Source: CAVYVZ01 sp963772065 (GTDB lineage: Bacteria > Acidobacteriota > Vicinamibacteria > Vicinamibacterales > UBA2999). Taken from it: DNA of 64,000 nt. The position numbers and the translations under genes were made by a program. The stretch's first letter is position 1; each line of letters opens with the position of its first letter. The DNA lies in the NCBI GenBank assembly GCA_963772065.1, contig CAVYVZ010000005.1, forward strand, positions 186,001-250,000. Direction: 5' to 3'. The notes under the pieces are model-generated. The model saw only the letters and a list, made by a program, of their open reading frames with translations, ran no database searches and had not been told where the DNA came from. Shown here piece by piece: positions 9,550 through 18,145 of the stretch.

Positions 9550-10317
9550 ATGAGGATTCCGTTCATCGCGGGCAACTGGAAGATGCACAAGTCGGTCGCC
9601 GACGCGGTGAAGTACGTGAAGGAATTCCGCGTGATGGTGAAGGACATCGACGACGTCGAGATCGTCGTCGCGCCGGCGTTCACGGCGATCCACGCGGCGG
9701 CCGAAGCGGCGCGCAACAGCAACGTCGGCATCAGCGGACAGGATCTGTTCTGGGAGCGCGAGGGGGCGTTCACCGGCGAAGTCAGCGGCCCCATGGTGCG
9801 CGAGGCCGGAGCCGAGTACGTGATCATCGGCCACTCGGAGCGCCGGACGCACTTCGGTGAAACCGACGCCACGGTCAACCGCAAGACCGCGTCGGCATTT
9901 GCCGCGTCGCTGACGCCGATCGTCTGCATCGGCGAGACGCTGGATCAGCGGGATCGCAACGAAACCCTCGACGTCCTCGACCGGCAGATCAAGGAGGGGT
10001 TCGCCGGCATCACGGGCGAGCAGCTCGGACAGCTCGTGATCGCCTATGAGCCCGTGTGGGCGATTGGCACCGGCCGGAACGCAACGCCGGCGCAGGCGGC
10101 GGAAGTTCACGGCCACATTCGCAAGCGCCTTCGGCAGTGGTTTGGCGCTGACGCGGCCGATGCGTGTCATGTCATCTACGGCGGCAGCGTGAAACCCGAC
10201 AATATCCGCGATCTCGTGTCGCAGCCCGATGTCGACGGTGCGCTCGTGGGCGGGGCCAGTCTCGATGTCAAAAGCTTTTTCGACATCGTTTCACTGAGCC
10301 GAAAGGCCGTCGTATAA
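9550..10317 (+). CDS. tpiA: Triosephosphate isomerase
   Basis: A 255-residue TIM-barrel enzyme that interconverts dihydroxyacetone phosphate and glyceraldehyde 3-phosphate. It begins MRIPFIAGNWKMHK (substrate Lys), carries the catalytic His in IIGHSERR and the catalytic Glu in AYEPVWAIGTG, and ends with the phosphate-binding YGGSVKPDN and LVGGASL loops. It starts 17 bp after pgk and is followed 25 bp later by secG. Confidence 0.97.
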   Translation: MRIPFIAGNWKMHKSVADAVKYVKEFRVMVKDIDDVEIVVAPAFTAIHAAAEAARNSNVGISGQDLFWEREGAFTGEVSGPMVREAGAEYVIIGHSERRTHFGETDATVNRKTASAFAASLTPIVCIGETLDQRDRNETLDVLDRQIKEGFAGITGEQLGQLVIAYEPVWAIGTGRNATPAQAAEVHGHIRKRLRQWFGADAADACHVIYGGSVKPDNIRDLVSQPDVDGALVGGASLDVKSFFDIVSLSRKAVV

Positions 10318-10342
10318 TGAGTCCTTTCCGGCAGCCAGAAAT

Positions 10343-10669
10343 ATGTACTACGTCGTAGCAGCCATCTACGTGATCACGTGTCTCGTCCTCATGCTCGTCG
10401 TCCTGCTGCAGCAGGGCAAGGGCGGGGACATCGCGAATGCATTCGGCGGCGGCGCAAGCCAGGCGGCGTTCGGCGCACGCAGCGGGGCGACGGTGCTCTC
10501 GCGCGCCACGACGGTGTGCGCGGTGCTGTTCATGTTGGGCGCGCTGCTGCTCGGCGTGCTCGGCCAGCGCGGTCCCGGTTCGGTGGTGGGCGGCAGCACA
10601 CCGGCGTCGAGGCCTGCGCAGAGCAAGCCGGCGCCGCCGCAACCGGCGCCGCCGCAGCCGCCGAAGTAG
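10343..10669 (+). CDS. secG: Preprotein translocase subunit SecG
   Basis: The small accessory subunit of the SecYEG channel, 108 residues with two membrane helices (about residues 3-22 and 55-74). Between them lies the conserved loop VVLLQQGKGGDIANAFGGG. The C-terminus is a Pro/Ala/Gln-rich low-complexity tail (repeats of PAPPQP) that is longer than in enterobacterial SecG. The tpiA-secG arrangement is common in bacteria and supports the assignment. Confidence 0.93.
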   Translation: MYYVVAAIYVITCLVLMLVVLLQQGKGGDIANAFGGGASQAAFGARSGATVLSRATTVCAVLFMLGALLLGVLGQRGPGSVVGGSTPASRPAQSKPAPPQPAPPQPPK

Positions 10670-10672
10670 GCG

Positions 10673-10710
10673 GTAGGCCGTCGGCAGTAGGCCGTCGGCG
10701 GTAGGCGGTA
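10673..10710 (+). repeat. Short tandem repeat after secG
   Basis: The unit GTAGGCCGTCGGC occurs at 10673-10685 and 10687-10699 and is followed by a partial third unit (GTAGGCGGTA), giving a 14-nt period. It is intergenic between secG and the tRNA. Function is not evident. Confidence 0.6.
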
Positions 10711-10731
10711 GACGACCGAGCGTTTTCGTAA

Positions 10732-10751
10732 CGCGAGGGTTCAGCCTCGCG
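10732..10751 (+). terminator. Hairpin between secG and tRNA-Leu
   Basis: A perfect 7-bp stem, CGCGAGG/CCTCGCG, with a 6-nt loop lies 62 bp after the secG stop and is followed by AATTTCC rather than a long T-run. It could end the gapA-secG transcript or belong to the tRNA leader. Confidence 0.4.
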
Positions 10752-10763
10752 AATTTCCTCCTC

Positions 10764-10850
10764 GCGGAAGTGGCGGAATTGGCAGACGCACCAGCTTGAG
10801 GGGCTGGCGGTAGCAATACCGTGGGGGTTCGAGTCCCCCCTTCCGCACCA
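10764..10850 (+). tRNA. tRNA-Leu (anticodon GAG), CCA encoded
   Basis: A complete class II tRNA of 87 nt. The acceptor stem is GCGGAAG/CTTCCGC with discriminator A and genomic CCA at 10848-10850. The anticodon stem is CCAGC/GCTGG around loop TTGAGGG, with anticodon GAG at 10798-10800. A long variable arm follows (GGTAGCAATACC region), then the TTCGAGTC T-loop. It reads CUC/CUU. Its 3' 56 nt are repeated exactly at 12310-12365 and its last 21 nt at 12439-12459, which marks it as an integration target. Confidence 0.96.
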
Positions 10851-10936
10851 ATAAGTTACGGGCAGTTTACCGTCAGCCGGACGGTCAACTGGTCAAGTGA
10901 CTGGTCAAGTTCGAGTTCCCTTGTAGACTCCGAGCC

Positions 10937-10942
10937 TATAAT
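10937..10942 (+). promoter_or_regulatory. Possible -10 element (TATAAT) for the inserted hydrolase gene
   Basis: A consensus TATAAT lies 86 bp upstream of the hydrolase ATG. No convincing -35 is seen at the right distance. Just upstream, ACTGGTCAAGT is repeated in tandem around 10890-10915. Confidence 0.35.
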
Positions 10943-11028
10943 CGCGAACTGCGACCTCGAGGAGTGCCGCCTAAGTGCTTCATTTAGTGCTCATCAAAAA
11001 CTGAGCGCAGGACCCGCCAGGAGGCCCG

Positions 11029-12180
11029 ATGCGGAATCGTCTTTCGTCGACGCTCACCGCGTTGCTGTGTTCCGCCGCCGTTGCGTCGGCATTCTTATCG
11101 GCGGGCGTGGAAGCGCAGTCGGTCGCTTCGTTCCCGGATCGCGCGGAGACCTTGCTTCACATCGGTCCTCACCAAGTCGGATTCACCTCCGCTACCCTCG
11201 CGGACCCATCGTCGAACCGCCAACTTCATCTCTTGATCTGGTATCCCACAGAGGACGACGTCACATGGGCACCACTTGCGACCTACCCACAGGTCGTGCC
11301 GATAGGTACCTCGCTCGTCACCCTACCGTTTGAAATTACCGCGGGGGACTTCTCTTCGTTCGTCGAGGACAGGGTGGTATACCAAGGCGTCAACGTCAGC
11401 TCCGGTCCGCAGCCACTCATCGTCCATCTGGCCGGATCAGGCACTCCGGGCTTTGTGCACATCTATGAAGGTGTCAAGTTCGCATCTCACGGTTTCATCT
11501 TCGTTTCAGCGACGCAGCCGTTGGGCACGAATTGCGAGTTGGACGCCGATGGCCGCTTCATCCTCGATGAACTTCTCGCGTGGAATGCGACAACAGGCCA
11601 TCCGCTCCAAGGCGCGATAGACGCTCGCATATACGGAGCAGGACACTCCCTCGGCGGCCGAACCTGGATAGCTCGTACGAGCGCGCACCAAGAATGCGGT
11701 TTTTCAGTGGAGGACCGGCTGCACGGTTTGGTCCTTAAGGACGCGACGCGCGAGACGCTGACGGTCGATCAAATGCAGTTGAACCGGATGCCGACGTTCT
11801 TGAACTCGCAACATGGAAGCCAGCGTCAGATTGAGCTGCAACGAAACCTCGGGAGCCGGCCGACGGCGCTGACGCTCGAAGGCATTACTCCCGAACCTTC
11901 AGCGAGGAATCACGCCTTGTTTGCACAGGTGTGCATGGCGTATCGGGCGAATCAGATCGCTGGCAATCCCGCAGACACGTTGTTTCCGCCGCTGGTAGTC
12001 GCCCGATGCCAGGACGAGCTGTTTGTGGCGTTCGAAGCCCTTTTCGCTCAGCAGACGAGCAAGTACAACCTGGCGTTCTTGAAAACGCTGATGGGTGACG
12101 GAGCCTTTCATGCGGTGCTTGCGCCCGGACAGGCTACCGACCCGCGCGTAGACATAGTCCAGTGGCGCCATCCAGAGTAG
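11029..12180 (+). CDS. Secreted alpha/beta-hydrolase, PAF-acetylhydrolase/lipase-like
   Basis: A protein of 383 residues with an N-terminal signal peptide (hydrophobic to about residue 30, cut near VEAQS) and a nucleophile-elbow motif GAGHSLGGRTW around residue 210. This is known for serine alpha/beta-hydrolases of the lipase/PAF-acetylhydrolase type; the substrate cannot be read from sequence. A strong AGGAGG site precedes the ATG. The gene is the only one between tRNA-Leu and the repeated tRNA 3' end, so it looks like cargo of a small insertion. Its wording of codons appears less GC-biased at third positions than its neighbours, which also fits transfer. The catalytic Asp and His were not assigned. 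Confidence 0.75.
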   Translation: MRNRLSSTLTALLCSAAVASAFLSAGVEAQSVASFPDRAETLLHIGPHQVGFTSATLADPSSNRQLHLLIWYPTEDDVTWAPLATYPQVVPIGTSLVTLPFEITAGDFSSFVEDRVVYQGVNVSSGPQPLIVHLAGSGTPGFVHIYEGVKFASHGFIFVSATQPLGTNCELDADGRFILDELLAWNATTGHPLQGAIDARIYGAGHSLGGRTWIARTSAHQECGFSVEDRLHGLVLKDATRETLTVDQMQLNRMPTFLNSQHGSQRQIELQRNLGSRPTALTLEGITPEPSARNHALFAQVCMAYRANQIAGNPADTLFPPLVVARCQDELFVAFEALFAQQTSKYNLAFLKTLMGDGAFHAVLAPGQATDPRVDIVQWRHPE

Positions 12181-12309
12181 GCGATCGCATGCTCGCCATT
12201 CGAAGAGGCAGGGAAACCGTCTCTGAACTCCGCCTCTCGGGTAGTTCCGACTAACGGCGCTCTAATATTTTTTGCAGGCCGTTTCTATCAAGAGCCCTAG
12301 ACGCGTCGT

Positions 12310-12365
12310 CTTGAGGGGCTGGCGGTAGCAATACCGTGGGGGTTCGAGTCCCCCCTTCCGCACCA
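12310..12365 (+). repeat. 56-bp exact repeat of the tRNA-Leu 3' half (att-like)
   Basis: Identical to 10795-10850, from inside the anticodon stem through CCA. Together with the intact tRNA it frames a segment of about 1.5 kb with the hydrolase gene. Such target duplications are typical of tyrosine-recombinase integration into tRNA genes. No integrase is present between the copies. Confidence 0.85.
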
Positions 12366-12381
12366 CGCCTTCGGCGTGGTG
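12361..12381 (+). other. Perfect 9-bp hairpin at the end of the tRNA repeat
   Basis: CACCACGCC and GGCGTGGTG pair around a TTC loop, starting inside the CCA-proximal end of the repeat. It could be a recombination arm or a terminator stem; there is no T-tract. Confidence 0.45.
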
Positions 12382-12438
12382 CTCCACGAGGTCCCCAGTC
12401 ACGCGAGCGCCGCGCTCACGCGCGCCGCTCAGCGTGAA

Positions 12439-12459
12439 CGAGTCCCCCCTTCCGCACCA
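12439..12459 (+). repeat. 21-bp second repeat of the tRNA-Leu 3' end
   Basis: The last 21 nt of tRNA-Leu (10830-10850) recur exactly, ending 2 bp before the stop codon of the next gene (minus strand). With the 56-bp copy this gives three nested sites, suggesting a second, now nearly empty, integration event of about 94 bp. Confidence 0.75.
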
Positions 12460-12461
12460 AC

Positions 12462-13796
12462 CTACCGCTGCGTCCAGAGCGTAAAGGCGTCATCCCCGCC
12501 AAGGCTCGTGGAATCGATGGGCAATATCTGACCGGTTTGCGCCTCGAGCAGGGTCGGCAGGTTCTGCACCACGCCCGTTGGGATGATCAGATGCGTATCG
12601 GCGTCCTTGGCTCTGTTCGAGGCACGGCCGAACTCGTGCGGACCCGGTCCTACGAAGCCTGCCGTCACGACCAGGCCGTTGCCGCTGACCACGACTGATT
12701 CCGCACTCGCGCTGAACTCCGGACTGCTGCCCCAGGAGTTGGCCTTCTTTGCCTTGCCGCCCGCCGTGAATTCCGCGACGAAGGCGAATCCGCCGAAGAA
12801 GTTCGGATCGTCGGCCAGCATGTTGCCGCTGACGAACACCGCCGTGCCGTCCGGCGAGACCGCGACATCGCGACCCGCACCGAAACCGGGGCCGCCGACT
12901 TTCGACCAGATCAGATCGCCCGCGCTGCTGAACTTCACGAGAACGATGTTGTTGAGGTGCCCGCTATCGGAGGTGCTGCCAGCGAAGTACACGTTCCCTG
13001 CACCGTCGGTCGTCACTCCGTAAGCCGCGGTGAGGCCGGTGAACGGTGCCTGCACGCCATCCACGCCCCAGTCGCGCTGCCACAGCAGGTTGCCGTCGAA
13101 ATCGAATTTCACGAGGTAGGCGTCGTTGGCGAAGAAGTTATTCGTCTCGCCCACCATGTAGACGCCATCGGCGGCGGTCGCCACGCCGTGGCTCTGGTCG
13201 AACCCCGGAACCCCCGGCGCACCGATACCGCCCCATGCGCGAGCCCACACGAGATTGCCGTTCGAATCGAACTTCAGCAGGCGCGATTCGAGATGGTTCG
13301 GGTCCGAGCTGTTGAATCCGCCGAAATGGGCAGACACGTAGACATGGCCATCCGGTCCCGCGGCCGCGCCGGTTGCGATCGTACCGTTTTCGCCATATGT
13401 CCTGTCCCACACCAGGTTGCCGGCGGCATCGAACCTGGCGAGGAAGAGCACGCCAGTCCCGAGCATTCCGGCCAGGTAGGCGGATCCGTCAGATCCGACC
13501 GCCAGCCCCTCGATGAAATCGTCGTCGAGGCCATTTGTCGAGTCGAACGGCAGCCCGTACGCCCGTTCCCATTGCAGGACGCGGTTCGCGTCGTACTTCC
13601 GCAGGAACGCGTCGCCGTCACCGTCGGCCGATAGGGTCGTTCCGGCGACGTAGACGCCTCCATCCGGCGCGAGGGCGACTCGACGTGCGTCGTCGTGGTT
13701 CGGGCCTCCGAAAACGTCGGATTGAATGAGGGTCAAAGCCAGAAGCGGGGTCTGCACGAGACACAGAGCCACACCAAGCACAATTACTTTGCGCAT
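12462..13796 (-). CDS. Secreted SBBP-repeat (beta-propeller-like) protein
   Basis: 444 residues with a signal peptide (MRKVIVLGVALCLVQTPLLA) followed by repeated blocks of about 50-60 residues of the form GxVYVAGTT...DAFLRKYDANxxLxW. These are typical of SBBP/PQQ-like propeller repeats in exported bacterial proteins; six or so repeats are visible between residues 35 and 350. No enzyme motif is seen. The start is supported by an AAGGAGA site just upstream. The stop lies 2 bp from the third tRNA-Leu repeat, so the gene borders the integration site. Role unknown; surface or periplasmic binding is a guess. Confidence 0.7.
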   Translation of the reverse strand: MRKVIVLGVALCLVQTPLLALTLIQSDVFGGPNHDDARRVALAPDGGVYVAGTTLSADGDGDAFLRKYDANRVLQWERAYGLPFDSTNGLDDDFIEGLAVGSDGSAYLAGMLGTGVLFLARFDAAGNLVWDRTYGENGTIATGAAAGPDGHVYVSAHFGGFNSSDPNHLESRLLKFDSNGNLVWARAWGGIGAPGVPGFDQSHGVATAADGVYMVGETNNFFANDAYLVKFDFDGNLLWQRDWGVDGVQAPFTGLTAAYGVTTDGAGNVYFAGSTSDSGHLNNIVLVKFSSAGDLIWSKVGGPGFGAGRDVAVSPDGTAVFVSGNMLADDPNFFGGFAFVAEFTAGGKAKKANSWGSSPEFSASAESVVVSGNGLVVTAGFVGPGPHEFGRASNRAKDADTHLIIPTGVVQNLPTLLEAQTGQILPIDSTSLGGDDAFTLWTQR

Positions 13797-14055
13797 CGAC
13801 TATCTCCTTGAGGTCGCCCGAAGAAGATCAGCCCGAGGAACAGCAAGGCATGTTCCCGGCGCCGAGCCATAGCCGGCGCGGGATGTTTGGCGCGCGGGTG
13901 CAAGCGGGCGTGCGGGAATCGAAAGCGGGTTACTGCGGTCGAAACTGGAGCGGTTCGTCTGGCCGTGTGGCTCATCGTCTCTCAGCAAGCAACCGGATCG
14001 GACGCGCTACCGTCTCACGTTGAGTCGTCCACGTCCGAGGCGAGAGGTCTACGCC

Positions 14056-16539
14056 ATGATCGAAGGTTGGTTTCGCGACTGTCTGCTCGGGCTGCGCAGC
14101 CTGCGGAAGAGTCCGGTGTTCGCGCTGACGGCCATACTGACGCTGGCCATCGGCATCGGCGCCAACACCGCCGTCTTCACGCTGCTCTACGGACTTCTGC
14201 TGCGGAGCCTGCCGGTGCGGGCGCCGGCCGAGCTCACGTACATCAACATGGTCAGCGCCGCCGACGCGCGACCGCGCCCCGCCGTTCCCATCCGCATGGT
14301 CCAGCAACTGCGCCAGGATCAGCGCTCGTTCGTCGACATCTCCTCTTGGATCGGCCCCGTCAACGTCACCGTCGCGGACGCCGACGGCGCAGTCCGAAAC
14401 ATCTCAGCGGGCTTCGTGAGCGGGAACGGCTTCGAGCTGATCGGCCTCCAGCCGTACGTTGGCCGGCTCCTCACGTCCAGCGACGATGTGCGCGGAGGGC
14501 CCGCCGAAGGGTGGCCAGTCGTCCTGAGCCATCGCCACTGGATCGAACGTTTTGCGGGCGACCCGTCCGTGATCGGCAAGCCGCTGCGCCTGTCGAATGC
14601 CGCCGCGGTGATCGTGGGCGTGACACCGCCGGCATTTGATGGCCTGTGGCCCGGGACCGATACGCGGCTGTACGTGCCTCAGCACTTCATGCCGGTGGCA
14701 TTCGGCCTCCCGCCCGACGCAATCGATTCCCCAACGTCGTTCTTCTCCGCTGCCGCGATCGCGCGCCTGAAGCCCGGCGTCTCGCTCGACGAAGCGAACG
14801 CCGAGATCGCCGTGTATCAGGAGCGGCTGCTCGACACCTACATTCCCGCCGAGCTGCGGCGCCGGCCGGCATTCCGCGGGTTGAAGCTGCGAGTGGAGTC
14901 CGCGCGCACCGGACTGCCGACGTTCTTCGGGATCACCTACTCCGCCCCGCTGTACCTGATGCAGGCGCTCGTCGCGATCGTGCTGCTGCTCTGTTGTGTG
15001 AACGTGAGCGGACTTCTGCTGTCGAAGGTGCACCAGCGGCAGCACGAGTTCGCGATACGCCGTGCGATCGGCGCGCCGGCGGGACGACTCGTCCGCCAGT
15101 ATCTGACCGAGAGCTTCGTCATCGCGCTCGCCGGCGCGACGCTCGGCGCGATAGCGGCGTGGAACGGCAGCACGCTGCTCCTGCAGTTCTTCCGCCACCC
15201 CAACATGGGGACGTGGATGTCGGTGCGGCCGGATCACACGGTATTTCTGGTCACCGCCGCGTTTGCCGTGGTGACGACGCTGTTTTTCGGCACGGTGCCG
15301 GCGCTGCGGGCCGGCCGGACGGATCCCGGCACCCTGCTCAAGACGCGCACGACGGCCAGCCGGCGGCTGCTTGGCCGCGGCTTCGTGACGGTCCAGGTCG
15401 CGCTTTCCATGGTCCTCGTCGCGCTCGCGACGCTCCTCTCGCAGAGCCTCGTCCGGCTGCGCACGGAGGATACCGGGTTCAATCGGAACCAGGTGACGAT
15501 CCAGACGCCTCCGTTCCACCTGCTGCCGCAGAAACGCGACGCGAAGCTCGATGTGTATCAACGGATGGTGGACGGGATCCAGCAGGGCGCCGGCATCAAG
15601 TCGGCGGCCGTCACCTGGTACACGCCGATGACGGGCAGCCAGGCGACGGTGCGCGCGCAAGCGCTGGGCGGCGAACAGAGCGCTGCCTCCGAAAGCCCGC
15701 TCGCCTACAACCAGGTCGGGCCCGGTTACTTCCGCACCATGGAGATCGCGATCCTCGAGGGGCGCGAGTTCGAGCCCCGTGAGCGGACACGCGACGTGTG
15801 CGTGTTGAACCAGGCCGCCGCCCGGCACCTGTTCCCGAAACAGCAGGCGGTCGGCCGCTACGTGAGCACAACCGATCCGCAGCGCTTCCCACAGGGCGTG
15901 ACGTGCCAGGTCGTCGGCATTGCCCGAGACGCCAAGTTCGCCAGCCTGCGCGAGCCGCCGCCGCGGACGCTGTACCATCCCGTCACCGCGGACCTGGCGG
16001 ACGGCAACCTCGTGTTCCTCATCAACGCACCGACCAAGGCGCAGACGATGGCGGCATACCGTGACGCACTGCAGCGGATCGCCCCGACGATCCCGCTCGT
16101 GCTCTTCGCGACGCTGCGCGAGCAGATGGACGCGGCGCTCGGCAGCCAGCGCGCGATCACGTTCCTCAGCGCCTTCTTCGGCGTCGTGGCGCTGCTGCTC
16201 AGCGCGATTGGCTTGTACGGAATGCTGTCGACGAGCGTGACGCAGCGGACCGGCGAGATCGGCGTGCGCGTGGCCATCGGCGCGTCGCGGACGATGGTGC
16301 TGCGCATGATCGTGTCGGACGCGGTGCGAATGGTCGCCCTCGGCGTCGCGATCGGCGGAGTCGGGCTGGTGTTCGCGGTGCGCTGGGTGGAGCCGATGCT
16401 GTACGGCGTGGCGGCGTTCGATGCCGCGACGCTCGCGGGCAGCGTTGCCGTGTTGATGGTCGTCGCGCTCCTGGCAAGCTCGCTCCCGGCGCTCCGCGCC
16501 GCGTCGATCGATCCGATGCAGGCGATGCGGACGGAATGA
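14056..16539 (+). CDS. ADOP-type ABC transporter permease (MacB/FtsX family), without prefix domain
   Basis: A protein of 827 residues with the duplicated FtsX/MacB permease layout of acidobacterial duplicated orphan permeases. TM1 begins after LRSLRKSPVFALTAILTLA, a periplasmic MacB_PCD domain follows, then a three-helix block near residues 300-420, a second periplasmic domain, and a final three-helix block ending ALRAASIDPMQAMRTE. ATG at 14056 was chosen because the family starts at this point; an upstream in-frame ATG at 14020 adds only charged residues. No ATPase gene and no PadR gene are adjacent. The N-terminal cytoplasmic prefix seen in the second ADOP of this window is lacking. Confidence 0.88.
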   Translation: MIEGWFRDCLLGLRSLRKSPVFALTAILTLAIGIGANTAVFTLLYGLLLRSLPVRAPAELTYINMVSAADARPRPAVPIRMVQQLRQDQRSFVDISSWIGPVNVTVADADGAVRNISAGFVSGNGFELIGLQPYVGRLLTSSDDVRGGPAEGWPVVLSHRHWIERFAGDPSVIGKPLRLSNAAAVIVGVTPPAFDGLWPGTDTRLYVPQHFMPVAFGLPPDAIDSPTSFFSAAAIARLKPGVSLDEANAEIAVYQERLLDTYIPAELRRRPAFRGLKLRVESARTGLPTFFGITYSAPLYLMQALVAIVLLLCCVNVSGLLLSKVHQRQHEFAIRRAIGAPAGRLVRQYLTESFVIALAGATLGAIAAWNGSTLLLQFFRHPNMGTWMSVRPDHTVFLVTAAFAVVTTLFFGTVPALRAGRTDPGTLLKTRTTASRRLLGRGFVTVQVALSMVLVALATLLSQSLVRLRTEDTGFNRNQVTIQTPPFHLLPQKRDAKLDVYQRMVDGIQQGAGIKSAAVTWYTPMTGSQATVRAQALGGEQSAASESPLAYNQVGPGYFRTMEIAILEGREFEPRERTRDVCVLNQAAARHLFPKQQAVGRYVSTTDPQRFPQGVTCQVVGIARDAKFASLREPPPRTLYHPVTADLADGNLVFLINAPTKAQTMAAYRDALQRIAPTIPLVLFATLREQMDAALGSQRAITFLSAFFGVVALLLSAIGLYGMLSTSVTQRTGEIGVRVAIGASRTMVLRMIVSDAVRMVALGVAIGGVGLVFAVRWVEPMLYGVAAFDAATLAGSVAVLMVVALLASSLPALRAASIDPMQAMRTE

Positions 16540-17342
16540 GCGGAGGCGGCGAGAGTCTTCACACGGGCGCTCACGCGCCCATGAACCGGCGGGAAGAGGT
16601 TTTTCGAGCCCAGTCTTCATGAGGGCTCGTCCGGCTCGATCAACGTCGGCTTCCCACGATGCTCCACACCCTCGGCAGAGCGGCTGGCTCATGGCGCGCG
16701 AGCCCGTGCTGCCGCGTTCGACCGTGACGTGCTCGGCCTTGCCGCGCGTCGGACACCGGTCAGAGACGCGGAGACTGCGATTCGGCAGCGGACATTGGAG
16801 TGCCGGGCATCGGGGTCCTGCTTTCGGTTGTGAGGAGAAGCCGAAAGCAAGCGTACGTGATCGGGCCGATTGAGGATGTCAGCGCGCGCCACGCCGAGCG
16901 CTCACGTTTTGTAGGCGCTCCTCATGCAAACTGACCAGCAGTTCGCTGGCCGAAGTATATCGCCGGCTCCCTCTAGAACGTGCGCTCGGAAGTGCACATC
17001 GAACGCCCGATCGGCTCGATCGGATCGTCGTCGTGAAACCTCCGCGAAACGCTGCCTTGAGACCAAAGGCTGTTCGATGACTGACTGGAGAAGTCATCTA
17101 TGAGGCAGACAAGTGAAGGAGGGCGCGCCGATTCACGGCGGGCCCGGTTTTGGAGGTCGGTTCTGTTCGGCGCAGACTTTTGTCTGTTTGTCACGGCTTT
17201 GACAAGGCGGCTTGGCTGGGGCGATCGCCGGATTCCCCGGCTATTCGGCCACTCCGGGCTGGCGGGACACGGCCCGCCATTTGCTGAAGAGCAAAGCAGT
17301 CGTCGTACACTCGAGTTGTCTATCAACCACGTGGAGGCCTTG
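16540..17342. other. Stretch without a convincing gene
   Basis: About 800 bp between the ADOP permease and the PEP-CTERM gene. Open frames here lack recognisable domains, ribosome sites or plausible composition. The one visible structure is a 7-bp inverted repeat, TGGCGGG/CCCGCCA, with a 6-nt spacer at 17260-17279, some 60 bp before the PEP-CTERM start. It may be a control element. Confidence 0.5.
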
Positions 17343-18065
17343 GTGACTCGTAACCTCAGGAGAGTAGGGCCGTTAGTTGCGCTGGCCGCAGTCGTCTCGT
17401 TCCTGCCATCGCGGATCGAGGCGGCGCCGATTGGCGTAGCGCCGGGTACCGCCAAGCAGAGTGTGGCCGTGACGGCCTCCCAGAATATGGGTGCCGCGAA
17501 TCCTGGAACCCTTCTCGCGACGATGACCGAGTCGTTTGACATCGGCGGCTATGTCGTGGGATCGGTGATTTCGGCTGTGTACCAGAACGCTGCCGGGTTC
17601 CTCGATTTCTACTACCAGGTGGTGAACACAACCCTTCCCGGAAATCAGAACTCCGCGATCTCAGGTATGTCCGGGTTCAACTTCGGCGGGGCTACGACGT
17701 CCGTCGGGTACTACACGGGCGCCGGCGTGTTCGGAGGCGTGTTCCAGAACCCCTTCTTCTTTGGGCCATCGTGGAACGCCGGCATTCCGAGATCGGCGGA
17801 CCGCAGCGCCGACGGGAACGAGGTGCACGTGTGGTTCGGGCCACCCTGGGGCTCCACCAAGATCGATCCGGGTGAAGCGTCGGCCATTGTGATGATCGCG
17901 ACGAACGCGACGACGTTCGGCTCAGGATGGGCGACCGTTCAGAACGGTGGTCCCGCTGCGCTCGACACCGTCCGCTCGTTCCAGGTTCCCGAACCGATGT
18001 CCGCCGCGCTGGCGCTCGTCGGGTTCGCGGTGCTGGCCACGGCTCGCCGCCGCAGGCAGCTCTAA
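17343..18065 (+). CDS. PEP-CTERM sorting-domain protein
   Basis: An exported protein of about 240 residues. It starts at GTG 17343 with a GGAGG site 6-10 nt upstream; the signal peptide runs VTRNLRRVGPLVALAAVVSF and is cut near RIEA. The middle is Gly/Asn/Phe-rich with no known enzyme domain. The C-terminus has the full sorting signal: VPEP, a hydrophobic helix (MSAALALVGFAVLA) and a basic RRRR cluster. Such proteins are processed by exosortase EpsH/XrtA and usually linked to exopolysaccharide or biofilm matrix; no exosortase is in the window. An open frame continues upstream to 17100 but that part has no protein-like character. Confidence 0.85.
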   Translation: MTRNLRRVGPLVALAAVVSFLPSRIEAAPIGVAPGTAKQSVAVTASQNMGAANPGTLLATMTESFDIGGYVVGSVISAVYQNAAGFLDFYYQVVNTTLPGNQNSAISGMSGFNFGGATTSVGYYTGAGVFGGVFQNPFFFGPSWNAGIPRSADRSADGNEVHVWFGPPWGSTKIDPGEASAIVMIATNATTFGSGWATVQNGGPAALDTVRSFQVPEPMSAALALVGFAVLATARRRRQL

Positions 18066-18077
18066 AACCATTCGAGA

Positions 18078-18098
18078 GGCGCGGCGGACTGCCGCGCC
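18078..18098 (+). terminator. Hairpin after the PEP-CTERM gene
   Basis: A perfect 8-bp GC-only stem, GGCGCGGC/GCCGCGCC, with loop GGACT lies 12 nt after the stop codon. No T-run follows, which is common in GC-rich genomes. Confidence 0.5.
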
Positions 18099-18145
18099 CG
18101 ACCTTCAGCCCCTCGCGCATGCGCCGCAGTCGCTATGCCGGGGGG

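Noticed and set aside
12301..12459. A second and third tRNA-Leu gene
   Set aside because: Only the 3' 56 nt and 21 nt are present; the 5' acceptor strand, the D-arm and most of the 5' half are missing.
16619..17097. Several small open frames between ADOP and the PEP-CTERM gene
   Set aside because: No ribosome site, domain or conserved-looking sequence; Arg-rich as expected for non-coding frames in GC-rich DNA.
17260..17279. Sigma54 (RpoN) promoter before the PEP-CTERM gene
   Set aside because: The GG-N10-GC spacing is not met. Only a 7-bp inverted repeat is present.
17100..17342. An N-terminal extension of the PEP-CTERM protein
   Set aside because: The extension is open but lacks protein-like sequence, places the signal peptide in the middle of the protein, and a good GGAGG site precedes the GTG at 17343.
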